64,000 nucleotides of DNA. It comes from Neobacillus sp. PS3-40 (GTDB taxonomy: Bacteria > Bacillota > Bacilli > Bacillales > Cytobacillaceae). Positions 18,166-26,044 of this stretch are shown here, in pieces. The stretch covers positions 992,001 to 1,056,000 of the forward strand of contig NZ_CP133266.1 in the NCBI RefSeq assembly GCF_030915485.1. Reading direction: 5' to 3'. Both the position numbers and the translations under genes were made by a program. Below the pieces are notes generated by a model, which searched no databases, was not told the origin of the DNA, and worked only from the letters and a program-made list of their open reading frames with translations. The first letter of the stretch is position 1. Each line of letters begins with the position of its first letter.

Positions 18166-18483
18166 GTGAAAAACGAAAATGGATTTACATTGATTGAAAT
18201 GATGATTGTGATGTTGATTATTTCTGTATTATTGATCATTACAATTCCAAATGTAACTAAACATAGTGCAAATATTAATAATAAAGGATGTCAGGCTTTT
18301 GTTGATATGGTACAAGCACAGGTCCAATCGTATCAAATAGAAAATAATAAATTTCCAACTGTATCGGATTTAAAGGAAGCCAAGTATATTAATAATGACA
18401 AATGCCCGGATGGAACAAAAGTTGTCACAATTGATTCCAATGGAATCGTGTCAACCGATCCACCTATGCAAAGCACACCATAA
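18166..18483 (+). CDS. comGC: Major competence pseudopilin ComGC
   Basis: The main structural pseudopilin (105 residues). The type IV prepilin site is KNENG / FTLIEMMIVML, cut by ComC after Gly6, with the conserved Glu11 (Glu5 of the mature protein) and a following hydrophobic helix. Two cysteines, Cys42 and one in NNDKCPDG, can form the disulfide made by BdbDC in B. subtilis. The start is GTG 18166 after GGAGG. It overlaps the next start (TAATG). Confidence 0.95.
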   Translation: MKNENGFTLIEMMIVMLIISVLLIITIPNVTKHSANINNKGCQAFVDMVQAQVQSYQIENNKFPTVSDLKEAKYINNDKCPDGTKVVTIDSNGIVSTDPPMQSTP

Positions 18484-18923
18484 TGAAAACTTCTCAACAA
18501 GGCTTTACATTAATTGAGTCTTTATTAGTTCTTTCAATCTTTTTAATTATTTCCTCAGTTACTATCTTCTCTGTAAAACCCCAGTACGAACGAACGAATA
18601 GCGAAGCATTTCTTACACAACTTCAAGCAGATTTATTTTATGCACAGCAATACGCCATTTCACACCAGAAGGAAATAAGCATTAACTTCATACCAGATCA
18701 ACACTATTATTACATTCGTGATCGTTATGACCTTCCCCTAGTTGTTGAAAGACATTATTCACAGACTGTTTTCGTTTCTCCCGGTTCACTACCGTTATAT
18801 TTCAAATTTTTACCCGATGGTAATGCTAGTAAATTCGGTAGTATCTATATAAAGTGCGGAAGTAAGCATTTTCGATTAACCGTTTTACTAGGAATGGGGC
18901 GGTTTTATGTTATTGAAGAATAA
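18483..18923 (+). CDS. comGD: Minor competence pseudopilin ComGD
   Basis: A minor pseudopilin of 146 residues with prepilin site QQG / FTLIESLLVLSIF; cleavage is after Gly7 and Glu5 of the mature protein is kept. The single N-terminal helix is followed by a globular domain. ATG 18483 shares a base with the comGC stop, and the gene overlaps comGE by 17 bp, so it is translated as part of the coupled comG chain. Confidence 0.92.
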   Translation: MKTSQQGFTLIESLLVLSIFLIISSVTIFSVKPQYERTNSEAFLTQLQADLFYAQQYAISHQKEISINFIPDQHYYYIRDRYDLPLVVERHYSQTVFVSPGSLPLYFKFLPDGNASKFGSIYIKCGSKHFRLTVLLGMGRFYVIEE

Positions 18924-19245
18924 GGGCTTCTTTTTAATTGATCTGCTTTTATCGCTATCTGCATTACTCATGCTAAGCCTCTTCTTTATTCCTTCATTAA
19001 TTGATTTGAAAAATCAAGCATGGCGGCAGGAAATTGAAAACCAATCTTATCAAATTTTATATGAAGAACTTCAAATATTGAGCATAAATGGACAAGTTTC
19101 TTCTCTAAATCCTATTTTAAAAAATGGAATTGCGTATCAAATTAATTTGAAAGATGCTGATACTTTTGGCCAAAAGGAGGTGTGTGTAAAGGTTGAGAAT
19201 AATTCTTTTTATGGTGAAGAAGAGGTTTGTGGTCTATCTGAATGA
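18907..19245 (+). CDS. comGE: Minor competence pseudopilin ComGE
   Basis: A 112-residue minor pseudopilin recognised mainly from position and its N-terminus KNKG / FFLIDLLLSLSALLML. An Asp replaces the usual Glu at position 5 of the mature protein. A short soluble part follows, with a Cys pair near the C-terminus (VCVKVENN and VCGLSE). It overlaps comGD and comGF. Confidence 0.88.
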   Translation: MLLKNKGFFLIDLLLSLSALLMLSLFFIPSLIDLKNQAWRQEIENQSYQILYEELQILSINGQVSSLNPILKNGIAYQINLKDADTFGQKEVCVKVENNSFYGEEEVCGLSE

Positions 19246-19669
19246 TCGTGCCTTTACACTTATTGATACACTATTTGCATTTTCCATTTTTATTATTATA
19301 ATCTTTTTTATTTCCCCTGTTTTTCAGCTTATGTTAAACAACAGGGATATATTGGGAAGATTACAGGTAATGGAGTGGGAAGTTTTCTCGAGCCAAATTA
19401 AAAAGGAGATTCACGGGAGCCAGAACGCTGTGGTGGTGGGCGGAAATTTAGTATTATCAGAAGACACCGAAACAATTGTTTATGAAAAATACAACAACAT
19501 TCTAAGAAGGCGCGTTAATAATTCAGGTCATGAAGTTGTGTTGCAAAATGTTTCTGAAGTAACCTTCACTCTTTTAAATAATGCAGTAAGGGTTTCCTTG
19601 AAGAGTTTAAATGGGAAAGAGTATTCAATAACGATTTACTCATTTCTCGAATGGAAGACCTCAGCATGA
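19193..19669 (+). CDS. comGF: Minor competence pseudopilin ComGF
   Basis: A 158-residue minor pseudopilin. The N-terminal hydrophobic helix follows the site NDRA / FTLIDTLFAFSIF, with Ala at -1 and Asp at +5. The sequence ILRRRVNNSGHEVVLQNVSEVTF matches the conserved core of ComGF proteins. The start is TTG 19193, ten bases after a strong AAAGGAGGTG site that lies within comGE. The gene overlaps comGE by 53 bp in another frame. Confidence 0.9.
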   Translation: MRIILFMVKKRFVVYLNDRAFTLIDTLFAFSIFIIIIFFISPVFQLMLNNRDILGRLQVMEWEVFSSQIKKEIHGSQNAVVVGGNLVLSEDTETIVYEKYNNILRRRVNNSGHEVVLQNVSEVTFTLLNNAVRVSLKSLNGKEYSITIYSFLEWKTSA

Positions 19670-20052
19670 TAAAGAGTGAGCAAGGTTTTACCTATCCATT
19701 AACATTATCAATTTTAATGATTTTTCTAGTCTTCTACTCCATTAGGGTCGAACAACTTCTTATTGAAAGGAAAATGAACCAAGAAACAAAAAAAATCGAA
19801 AAACAAGAATACTATATGCTCTCATCCACTAAGAAAATTGAAAAGTTACTTCACGATGGGCAGCCTATCCAACAATACAGTACATTTACCTATAAATATG
19901 GAATAGTAAATGTTTTGACGAATATTCCTATTGGAAATATTCAAAAGATTACTTTTACCCTACATCTTGATTCTGGAGAAGTTTCAGAGGGTATAGGGTA
20001 TTTTGATATAAATTTTAAAAAGATAGTGCAATGGGAAGAAAAAGTTAAATAA
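19666..20052 (+). CDS. comGG: ComGG, last protein of the comG operon
   Basis: A 128-residue protein with a short N-terminus SEQG / FTYPLTLSILMIFLVFYSI. This is a pseudopilin-like membrane helix that lacks the Glu at position 5. An ATG exists at 19651, but ATG 19666 is better placed after GGAAG and overlaps the comGF stop (ATGA). ComGG needs other comG products for localisation in B. subtilis. The operon ends here, and a dispersed repeat begins two bases after the stop. Confidence 0.88.
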   Translation: MIKSEQGFTYPLTLSILMIFLVFYSIRVEQLLIERKMNQETKKIEKQEYYMLSSTKKIEKLLHDGQPIQQYSTFTYKYGIVNVLTNIPIGNIQKITFTLHLDSGEVSEGIGYFDINFKKIVQWEEKVK

Positions 20053-20053
20053 T

Positions 20054-20145
20054 ATAAAGAAAACTCGCCAATTGGCGAGCCCCTAAGGACGATGATTAGG
20101 CGTAGTTGCACTTATGCGCTAGCAGAATTTATGGATATATAGCTC
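20054..20145 (+). repeat. Dispersed repeat, single copy after comGG
   Basis: Begins ATAAAGAAAACTCGCC and keeps CCAATTGGCGAGCCCCTAAGG, TAGTTGCACTTATGCGCTAGCAGAATTTATGGATATA, then loses the right half of the terminal hairpin. The first stem CTCGCC / GGCGAG is a perfect six-pair version. It is the only copy without a terminator at its right end. Confidence 0.88.
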
Positions 20146-20264
20146 TAAACAACTGGTACTTGAGGCATTATTACTATTGTAGGTACCCTGGAAAAATAAA
20201 TAATTGTTTGAAATACTAAATCTCGGGAATACTTGTTAATGAATGAAAAAAGGCAGGTATATTC

Positions 20265-20450
20265 ATGAAAACAAATGATTATGTGAAATATATAATACAA
20301 ACCTTTGTTAGGTATATTGATCAACCGAAAGAAGAACGAAAAAGGATAAAACAGGAGCGAAAACAGTCAAAAGCATCTTTTTGGTATCGCTGGTTCGGAA
20401 TCCTCCCTTATCTCCTTTATTCAGAGGTAAATCGAAGAAAAAATAGATGA
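20265..20450 (+). CDS. yqzE: YqzE family small protein
   Basis: A 61-residue, strongly basic protein that matches the YqzE family by its start MKTNDYVKYIIQTFVRYIDQP and by its place after comGG. The ERKRIKQERKQSK stretch is followed by a short hydrophobic WYRWFGILPYLLY. The function is unknown. In B. subtilis it is linked with the comG region. It lies about 210 bp after comGG across a repeat, so it may have its own promoter. Confidence 0.88.
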   Translation: MKTNDYVKYIIQTFVRYIDQPKEERKRIKQERKQSKASFWYRWFGILPYLLYSEVNRRKNR

Positions 20451-20708
20451 AGACTAAAATGGCCTAATCCATTGAACCACAATATATTGTCCTTATTTGG
20501 ATATATAGTGTGGTTTAGGGTTAGGTTTTTACATTGTTATTAACGTGGTTATATAGTAAAATGGTAGAAACTAACTATTCCCTGTTAATAAACATCTGAA
20601 TTGTGAACATTTTCTAAACATACTGTGTTAACATTGTTAACCTCGTTCCCTTGTTTTAAGGGCTGTATTATAATGAAGTAAATTATGGGGGTTTGAGGTG
20701 AATTAGAG

Positions 20709-21410
20709 ATGGAACAAACATTAAAAATAACAAACGTTTTATCAGATCCAACACGGTATTACATTTATCAATACATTACTAAACGTCATCAAGAAGTAAC
20801 AGTTCAAGAAGTGGCTGATAATTTTAGTATCCATCCAAATGTTGCAAGGCTTCATCTATCAAAGTTAGAAGATGTAAATATGCTAGCTTCTGAAACTAAG
20901 AAGACTGGTAAGGGCGGAAGGCCAAGTAGATTATATCGCCTTTCCGATGATGTCATTCAGTTACATTTCCCATTCCGTGATTATATGCTCCTTTCAAAGG
21001 TAGCTATTCAAACAATGCTTTCGCTTGGGGAAGATGGTAAGAAAGCGCTCTATTTAACAGGGAAACGTTTTGGAATCGAATTGGTTGAACAGGAAATGTC
21101 AAGAAAGTCACTACAAGGACAGGAACTAGAATTCGATCAAAAATTAACTATATTAAAAGCCGCTGCAACGCTTGCTGGTTTCTATCCAGAATTCGAAACG
21201 AATGGTGACAAATCCAAAATTTATTTTCAAATCTTTAACTGTCCTTTTAAAGAAGTTGCTCAGGATCATACAGATGCTGTATGCAGCATGCATTATCAGT
21301 TCCTTAAAGGTATGTTTGAAGCACTATTTAATTCAGTTGAACTAGTTGAAAGTGAAAACATCATTTCTGGATGTGAAACTTGCTCATACCATGCACTTGT
21401 CACAAACTAA
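20709..21410 (+). CDS. HTH transcriptional regulator with a four-cysteine C-terminal domain
   Basis: A 233-residue protein with an ArsR/DeoR-like winged helix at about 1-80 (LSDPTRYYIYQYI, VQEVADNFSIHPNVARLHLSKLE, GRPSRLYRL). The C-terminal domain carries NCPFKEVA (Cys178), VCSMHY (Cys192) and GCETCSY (Cys222, Cys225). This winged helix plus NCPF...C...C..C layout resembles SufR-type regulators, which bind an Fe-S cluster. Metal or cluster binding is inferred from spacing only. It lies 82 bp upstream of yqgY. The target genes are unknown. ATG 20709 follows a weak site. Confidence 0.75.
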   Translation: MEQTLKITNVLSDPTRYYIYQYITKRHQEVTVQEVADNFSIHPNVARLHLSKLEDVNMLASETKKTGKGGRPSRLYRLSDDVIQLHFPFRDYMLLSKVAIQTMLSLGEDGKKALYLTGKRFGIELVEQEMSRKSLQGQELEFDQKLTILKAAATLAGFYPEFETNGDKSKIYFQIFNCPFKEVAQDHTDAVCSMHYQFLKGMFEALFNSVELVESENIISGCETCSYHALVTN

Positions 21411-21491
21411 TATTAATCTGTTATTTACATTTCAAATGCTTTTATCTTATAATGTTGTTGTAATAGGTGTAGGGTAGAAGGAGGGACACAT

Positions 21492-21734
21492 ATGGATCGA
21501 ATGTTTAGAGTATTGGGATTCTGGACTGGCATTTTTACGGTTATGTTCTTTTTAGGGGACATGCCAAAAACATCAATGCTTTTTCTAGCCCAAACTGGAG
21601 TTTTTGTTTTACTAAGTTATTTGAAACTTTCTGAACGTATGTATATGTATGTATTCGGAGCATATTTAACTATTTTCTTCGCCGGCTTTACATATTATAC
21701 TAATTTCTTAATGCCATTAGGCGGAGGACATTAA
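21492..21734 (+). CDS. yqgY: DUF2626 small membrane protein YqgY
   Basis: An 80-residue hydrophobic protein with three probable membrane helices (about 8-25, 28-45 and 50-70). The start MDRMFRVLGFWTGIFTVMFF and the end LMPLGGGH match the DUF2626/YqgY family of Bacilli. The function is unknown. AGGAGG precedes ATG 21492. It is followed by a strong terminator that also faces the convergent midA-like gene. Confidence 0.88.
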   Translation: MDRMFRVLGFWTGIFTVMFFLGDMPKTSMLFLAQTGVFVLLSYLKLSERMYMYVFGAYLTIFFAGFTYYTNFLMPLGGGH

Positions 21735-21749
21735 ATTCAAGTGTTTTAG

Positions 21750-21780
21750 AAAAACGCCGAGATCATCTCGGCGTTTTTTC
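21750..21780 (+). terminator. Terminator after yqgY
   Basis: AACGCCGAGAT / ATCTCGGCGTT is a perfect stem followed by TTTTT and preceded by AAAA. It can work in both directions between yqgY and the convergent methyltransferase gene. Confidence 0.92.
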
Positions 21781-21782
21781 TT

Positions 21783-22877
21783 TTACTGTTCAAACAGATC
21801 TTTCACATTTTTCTGTTCCAAACCTTTTTGTTGGATTAGTACATGAAATGAAGAGCTCATACCTGAGGGCATGATCAAACTGCGGATTGCCCTATTGCGC
21901 TTACTTACTTCTGAAAAAGGGTTAGAGTCAAAATGGTTCTCAAGCTCTGTTAATATTCCTGTTTTTAATAAAAATTCATCTTGTCTTAATTTTGTCACAA
22001 AATTTAAATTTAATTGTTCCCCTCTTTCGATCAACCAATCAAAGTGAATATGGGAGGTAATATCCATCTCCCCAGGGTTTTTTAACACATTATCAATCAT
22101 TTTATGTTGAGAATAACCCCTAAGGCTTCCTCTTACTCGAGATGGTTCCATCCATTCTTTCTTTGTATATCCATAATCAACAGTAACTACTAACCCCTTA
22201 AGTAAAGTATTAGATATTTTCTGGAGCATATCTCCCATATTAATTGGGATTTCCATCCTCTGCTTTTCTTTCAAATTGATCTCATTCTCTAGTAAAAATT
22301 GCGAAATTTTTTTGTTTGTTAACCGTACCTTCTCCTCAAACAATTCTTCATTGTTTATACCAATCATTATTTCATAAATTTCTCCCTCATGTTTCTCAAT
22401 TACATGTACAGGCAAGGCATCAAAAAGTTCATTGGAAAAAATAATTCCCTCGAAGTTAGTAAGATCATCTACTGTTTCTATTTGTTTAACTGAAAAATTC
22501 GGATTTAATAATTCACTTTGCAATTTAAGATGGTATGGACTACTTTCAACAATAATGTAAGTTAGCGGTGTTTTTACTGATTCGTTCCATTCTTGTAAAA
22601 ACGCCTTTGCGAAACGACCATTTCCTGCTCCAATTTCACAAATTGCTGGCGTTAGCTGGTTTTTTTCGTATATGCTTGCAAACCACTTTGCAAGCGTTCT
22701 TCCGAATATGTCCGAGACATTACTTGTTGTTATAAAATCACCGCGTGGGCCAATTTTCTCGTTATTTTTCATGTAATAGCCTAATTCAGGGCAATATAGT
22801 GCTGCACCAATATAATCTGCATAGGAAATTAACTTTGTAGGTGAATTTGTAATTAAACTTTTTAAATAGTTAATCAT
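21783..22877 (-). CDS. MidA-family SAM-dependent methyltransferase
   Basis: A class I methyltransferase of the MidA/NDUFAF7 family (COG1565), 364 residues. Diagnostic stretches are YYMKNNEKIGPRGDFITTSNVSDIFG, the SAM-binding ICEIGAGNGRFAKAFLQEW, FSNELFDALPVHVI and VTVDYGYTKKEW. In mitochondria the homologue methylates an arginine of a complex I subunit; the bacterial substrate is unknown. GGAGAA precedes ATG 22877. It is separated from yqgX by a terminator, so it is probably monocistronic. Confidence 0.88.
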   Translation of the reverse strand: MINYLKSLITNSPTKLISYADYIGAALYCPELGYYMKNNEKIGPRGDFITTSNVSDIFGRTLAKWFASIYEKNQLTPAICEIGAGNGRFAKAFLQEWNESVKTPLTYIIVESSPYHLKLQSELLNPNFSVKQIETVDDLTNFEGIIFSNELFDALPVHVIEKHEGEIYEIMIGINNEELFEEKVRLTNKKISQFLLENEINLKEKQRMEIPINMGDMLQKISNTLLKGLVVTVDYGYTKKEWMEPSRVRGSLRGYSQHKMIDNVLKNPGEMDITSHIHFDWLIERGEQLNLNFVTKLRQDEFLLKTGILTELENHFDSNPFSEVSKRNRAIRSLIMPSGMSSSFHVLIQQKGLEQKNVKDLFEQ

Positions 22878-22989
22878 TTTTTCTCCTTTTTACATTAACA
22901 CTATTGACATAGTGTTAATTCTATTGTATTTTATAGATAGTAGCTTAACTATCTCCCCTCCCCATTGAATAATTGATATTACCCCTTAG

Positions 22990-23022
22990 AAAGAACCTTC
23001 TCTTAATTGAGAAGGTTTTTTC
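22990..23022. terminator. Terminator near the 3' end of yqgX
   Basis: AACCTTCTC / GAGAAGGTT with a TTTTTTCT tail on the plus side. On the minus strand the tail is TCTTTCT, weaker but adequate to end yqgX. Confidence 0.75.
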
Positions 23023-23031
23023 TATTATTCT

Positions 23032-23667
23032 TTAAAATCCATTTAGAAAAGGATTGCTATCCATTTCTTCAATAATTGTTGTAGTAGGCCCATGTCCAGG
23101 TAGGACGACGGTTTCTTCAGGCATAGTTAAAAGTTTGTCATGGATGCTAGCAAGCAGTTGAGCATTATTGCCTTTCTTCAAATCTGTACGGCCAATACTA
23201 CCTTTAAATAGTACATCACCAGAAACAACAAATCCTTCATTTTGAAAATAGTAGGAGACACTTCCAGGTGAATGCCCCGGTGTTTCAATTATGGAAAATG
23301 TAAAGTCCCCCATTATTTTTTGCTCTTCTTTTGTCAAAAGAACATCTGCAGGATTAATTCGAAGTAAACTTTTAGACGTGAAATACTGGGATCCGTTTAA
23401 AGATGGATTAGACAGCCAATCTTCCTCAAATTCATGAATATAAACTGGAATTTTATAATTAGCCCTAATTTCATCAACCGCACCTATATGATCAAAATGA
23501 GCATGAGTTAAGAAAATAGCACATGGTTGTAAATTTTTTTTTGTAAGCCATCTAATGAGTCTTTTTCCTTCGCTTCCTGGATCAAAAATAATACAAGACC
23601 CTTCTGTATTTTCAATTATGTAACAATTAGTTTGCATTACTCCTAAAGGGATTTGAGACCATTTCAT
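23032..23667 (-). CDS. yqgX: MBL-fold metallohydrolase YqgX
   Basis: A glyoxalase II-like metallo-beta-lactamase-fold hydrolase of 211 residues. The metal site THAHFDHIG, the later ETPGHSPGS, SGDVLFKGSIGRTD and VLPGHGP are all present, giving the complete set of His/Asp ligands for two zinc ions. It is cytoplasmic. B. subtilis YqgX is reported as a bacillithiol-related hydrolase candidate; the substrate cannot be read from sequence. GGAGGTG precedes ATG 23667. Confidence 0.9.
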   Translation of the reverse strand: MKWSQIPLGVMQTNCYIIENTEGSCIIFDPGSEGKRLIRWLTKKNLQPCAIFLTHAHFDHIGAVDEIRANYKIPVYIHEFEEDWLSNPSLNGSQYFTSKSLLRINPADVLLTKEEQKIMGDFTFSIIETPGHSPGSVSYYFQNEGFVVSGDVLFKGSIGRTDLKKGNNAQLLASIHDKLLTMPEETVVLPGHGPTTTIIEEMDSNPFLNGF

Positions 23668-23868
23668 CCCTACACCTCCGCTTAATTATTCTTATTAATT
23701 TTACACAATAAAAAAATTTGATAAAGACAATTCTTCACATTTTTGCCCTCGACAAATGAAAAAAAAAAATATAAAATGGTTAAAGAATATATATACTATA
23801 CTTACATAACAATCATTTGTAAATTTCAGGATTTCACCTGATAATCTTTCGTTAAGGGGGCTATTTTT

Positions 23869-24045
23869 ATGGGACTAGTCATTATTTTTGCATTAATAGT
23901 AATTCTTGCAGCGTTCAGTACTTTTCGTTCACTTAAGAGTAAAAATTTCTTAGCCACGTTTTGGAGTGCGGCTACTTTTCTAGTTTTCGGTTGGTTTGTT
24001 GTCATGACTTTATTGCATAATGGAATTCCTACAGGCACACACTAA
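23869..24045 (+). CDS. yqgW: DUF2759 small membrane protein YqgW
   Basis: A 58-residue protein starting at ATG 23869 after AAGGGGG. It reads MGLVIIFALIVILAAFSTF and continues with SLKSKNFLATFWSAATFLVFGWFVVMTLLHNG, giving two membrane helices. It matches the DUF2759/YqgW family by sequence and place between yqgX and yqgV. An open frame on the opposite strand (23826-24038) is a shadow of it. The function is unknown. Confidence 0.87.
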   Translation: MGLVIIFALIVILAAFSTFRSLKSKNFLATFWSAATFLVFGWFVVMTLLHNGIPTGTH

Positions 24046-24060
24046 TAAAACTAAAAGATA

Positions 24061-24100
24061 GAACAATAAAAGACTGCATAAAGCAGTCTTTTTATTGTTC
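24061..24100. terminator. Bidirectional terminator between yqgW and yqgV
   Basis: GAACAATAAAAGACTGC / GCAGTCTTTTTATTGTTC forms a 17-bp stem around ATAAA, with A and T runs in both arms. It serves the convergent yqgW and yqgV and includes the yqgV stop. Confidence 0.92.
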
Positions 24101-24412
24101 TTTTAAAAGATCCAAAACTCTTTCAACTTTTTCTTCCATTTTTCGATTTGCAATATCTCTTCGATCATCAATTCGAATTGTTGTTGCAACCCGTTGAATT
24201 CCCTCATTAAACGGTACTTCATGCATGGCTTGAATTACTTCAAACAACATAGGTAGTTCGCCTTCAATAATCGTGTTCATTGGTGTTAGTTGGAAGCGAA
24301 TTTTCCCTTCACTCTCATATTTTCTTAAAACCTTTTGGACACTTGCAACAAACTTACTTACACTAGGAGATTCCGTTCCAAGGGGTATCACCGTTACATC
24401 TACAATAGCCAT
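24092..24412 (-). CDS. yqgV: MTH1187/YkoF-like thiamine-binding family protein YqgV
   Basis: A 106-residue protein of the MTH1187 (DUF77) family, a ferredoxin-like fold that forms tetramers. Typical segments are VIPLGTESPSVSKFVASVQKVL, FQLTPMNTIIEGELPMLFEVIQAMHE and RVATTIRIDDRRD. Family members bind thiamine or sulfate-like ligands in crystal structures; the cellular role is not established. GGTGA precedes ATG 24412. Confidence 0.9.
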   Translation of the reverse strand: MAIVDVTVIPLGTESPSVSKFVASVQKVLRKYESEGKIRFQLTPMNTIIEGELPMLFEVIQAMHEVPFNEGIQRVATTIRIDDRRDIANRKMEEKVERVLDLLKEQ

Positions 24413-24473
24413 ATATTTTCACCTTCATTAATCAACATTTTAGTTACAATACTCATTTTAACATAAATAGGTT

Positions 24474-24599
24474 GCTAAAGAAAACTTGCTGATTGGCGAG
24501 CCCCTAAGGGCGATGACAGAAGCGTAGTTGCCCTTATGCGCGAGCAGAATTTATGGATATAAATTCTGATTAGCTAAAGAAAACTTGCTGATTGGCAAA
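24474..24599 (+). repeat. Dispersed repeat: one complete and one truncated copy
   Basis: A full copy (24474-24571), almost identical to copy A, is followed head-to-tail by a second copy that stops after TTAGCTAAAGAAAACTTGCTGATTGGC. The truncation point meets the AAATAAAAAG that forms the T-tract of the yqgU terminator. Confidence 0.9.
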
Positions 24600-24600
24600 T

Positions 24601-24630
24601 AAAAAGAATGAGCTTTCGCTTCATTCTTTT
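24601..24630 (-). terminator. Terminator after yqgU
   Basis: On the minus strand AAAGAATGAAGC / GCTCATTCTTT pairs and is followed by TTATTT. It overlaps the yqgU stop codon. Confidence 0.88.
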
Positions 24631-25778
24631 ACAAGTTTAAGTATTTTTTTTGCTTTTATATCAATTAACTTTTCAAATCGTCCCCCATATAAACAGGCAT
24701 CTCCAGAGGGCGAACAGCTAAGAGGTTCATTTTTTAATCCCTCTAATAGTACGTTACTTTTCCGACTCTTAAAAGGATATGAAACCAGTTGAAAGCCATC
24801 GGAGTAGGTATCTGCTTCTGTACTTCTTAAAGGACGGAAGGTAAGGAACTGTTGTTTTCTTTCGTTAAAATCATAAAATGGAACAAGCCAATCTGAAAAC
24901 TTGGTAAGTTGTGGAAGTGAAAAGGAAAAAACAGAATGATATTTGTGATCAAAAAATGTATAAATTGCATTTGTCTTTTCCTGCTCACTTACTGTAATCG
25001 TCATAATAAAATTTTTAGTTGTTGAAAATTGATACACCTTTGGAAAGGCAATGCTTTCTTTGGAATTTACTAATTTATTAATAGTAAGCGGGGCAAATAA
25101 CGCCTGATTGGTTTGATTCCAATTTATATATGCAACTGAGTTTTTGCCAACCCACTTAACAAATGGCTGCGGTAAAGATAAATCTGTCAACCTTTTCTGT
25201 TCAACATCAAGCTGGAAGACTTTAAACGTCCAATCTTCATTAAATTTTGAGATTAGGATTTTAGATTCATTATAGGGATTCCACTCAAATTCCAATTCAA
25301 AAGAAGCTAGCGTTTGGTTCCAAATCAGCTTTCCCTTTGTATTAATAACAGTAACAATCGCTTGATATGTTGAAGGCGAAGATTGAATTAATATATTTTT
25401 TTTTGCTGGACTAATGACTGCTGTGACAATTGGATGTTCGCTTTTATATAGTAACTTACTATGGCCAGAAGAAAGACTATAACTATACAAATTAGAGGTT
25501 TGCTCTTGATTAGTAATGTAAATAATCTGATCATTGGAAAGCCATCCAACGACTTTAAAAAACTCTCCTTCTGGAATCGAAATAGGCAAACGAGAATTTT
25601 GTCCGGTAAAATTATGGGAAGGCATATGTTTTTGCACATCAGCATTCCGCTTTGTGGTATGCACCTTAGAACTATCTGATAACGAACATGCATTTAAAAG
25701 GAATATTAAAATGAAAATGATAAACACTTGTAAAGCAAAATATTGTCTATTCCATTTTTGCCCTACCACAAGTTTCAC
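24621..25778 (-). CDS. yqgU: YqgU-like lipoprotein, beta-propeller type
   Basis: A protein of about 385 residues. The N-terminal helix FIIFILIFLLNACSLSDSSK ends in a lipobox (LNAC), so it is probably a membrane-anchored lipoprotein. Repeated segments such as GWLSNDQIIYITNQ, SYSLSSGHSKLLY and EWNPYNESKILIS look like the blades of a beta-propeller. The frame is open to 25805, but GTG 25778 lies eight bases after AGGGGGG and is preferred. The function is unknown. The order yqgT-yqgU-yqgV matches B. subtilis. Confidence 0.83.
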   Translation of the reverse strand: MKLVVGQKWNRQYFALQVFIIFILIFLLNACSLSDSSKVHTTKRNADVQKHMPSHNFTGQNSRLPISIPEGEFFKVVGWLSNDQIIYITNQEQTSNLYSYSLSSGHSKLLYKSEHPIVTAVISPAKKNILIQSSPSTYQAIVTVINTKGKLIWNQTLASFELEFEWNPYNESKILISKFNEDWTFKVFQLDVEQKRLTDLSLPQPFVKWVGKNSVAYINWNQTNQALFAPLTINKLVNSKESIAFPKVYQFSTTKNFIMTITVSEQEKTNAIYTFFDHKYHSVFSFSLPQLTKFSDWLVPFYDFNERKQQFLTFRPLRSTEADTYSDGFQLVSYPFKSRKSNVLLEGLKNEPLSCSPSGDACLYGGRFEKLIDIKAKKILKLVKE

Positions 25779-25927
25779 TTTCAATTCCCCCCTAAATCTT
25801 TTCACATAATAGTACGTATTTTCCTGATAAAAGTTTCAACGAAGGAAAAAAGTACAAACCAAGAAAAGTGCAGTGATAATTGCCACCACTTCCTTGTAAA
25901 AAATTATCACTTTTCCTTAGTTAACAA

Positions 25928-25957
25928 AGAAAAAGCCGTAATCCTCCGGCTTTCTAA
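25928..25957 (-). terminator. Terminator after yqgT
   Basis: On the minus strand AAAGCCG / CGGCTTTTT with loop GAGGATTA, followed by TCTTTG. It lies about 90 bp beyond the yqgT stop. The same 240-bp gap also holds GTGATAATT / AATTATCAC arms at about 25874-25912. Confidence 0.75.
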
Positions 25958-26044
25958 TAAAGAAATACTATTGGCGACTTCTTATTTTATAGGCAATAAA
26001 CTGATATTACAAGTGTTTAAATGCTTTACGTGAAAATTTTTTAG

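Noticed and set aside
23826-24038. 70-codon open frame on the minus strand
   Set aside because: It lies opposite yqgW (23869-24045), which has a ribosome site and matches DUF2759; the antisense frame has no family resemblance.
25388-26033. Several open frames overlapping yqgU and its upstream gap
   Set aside because: They lack ribosome sites and overlap the well-supported yqgU lipoprotein gene on the other strand.
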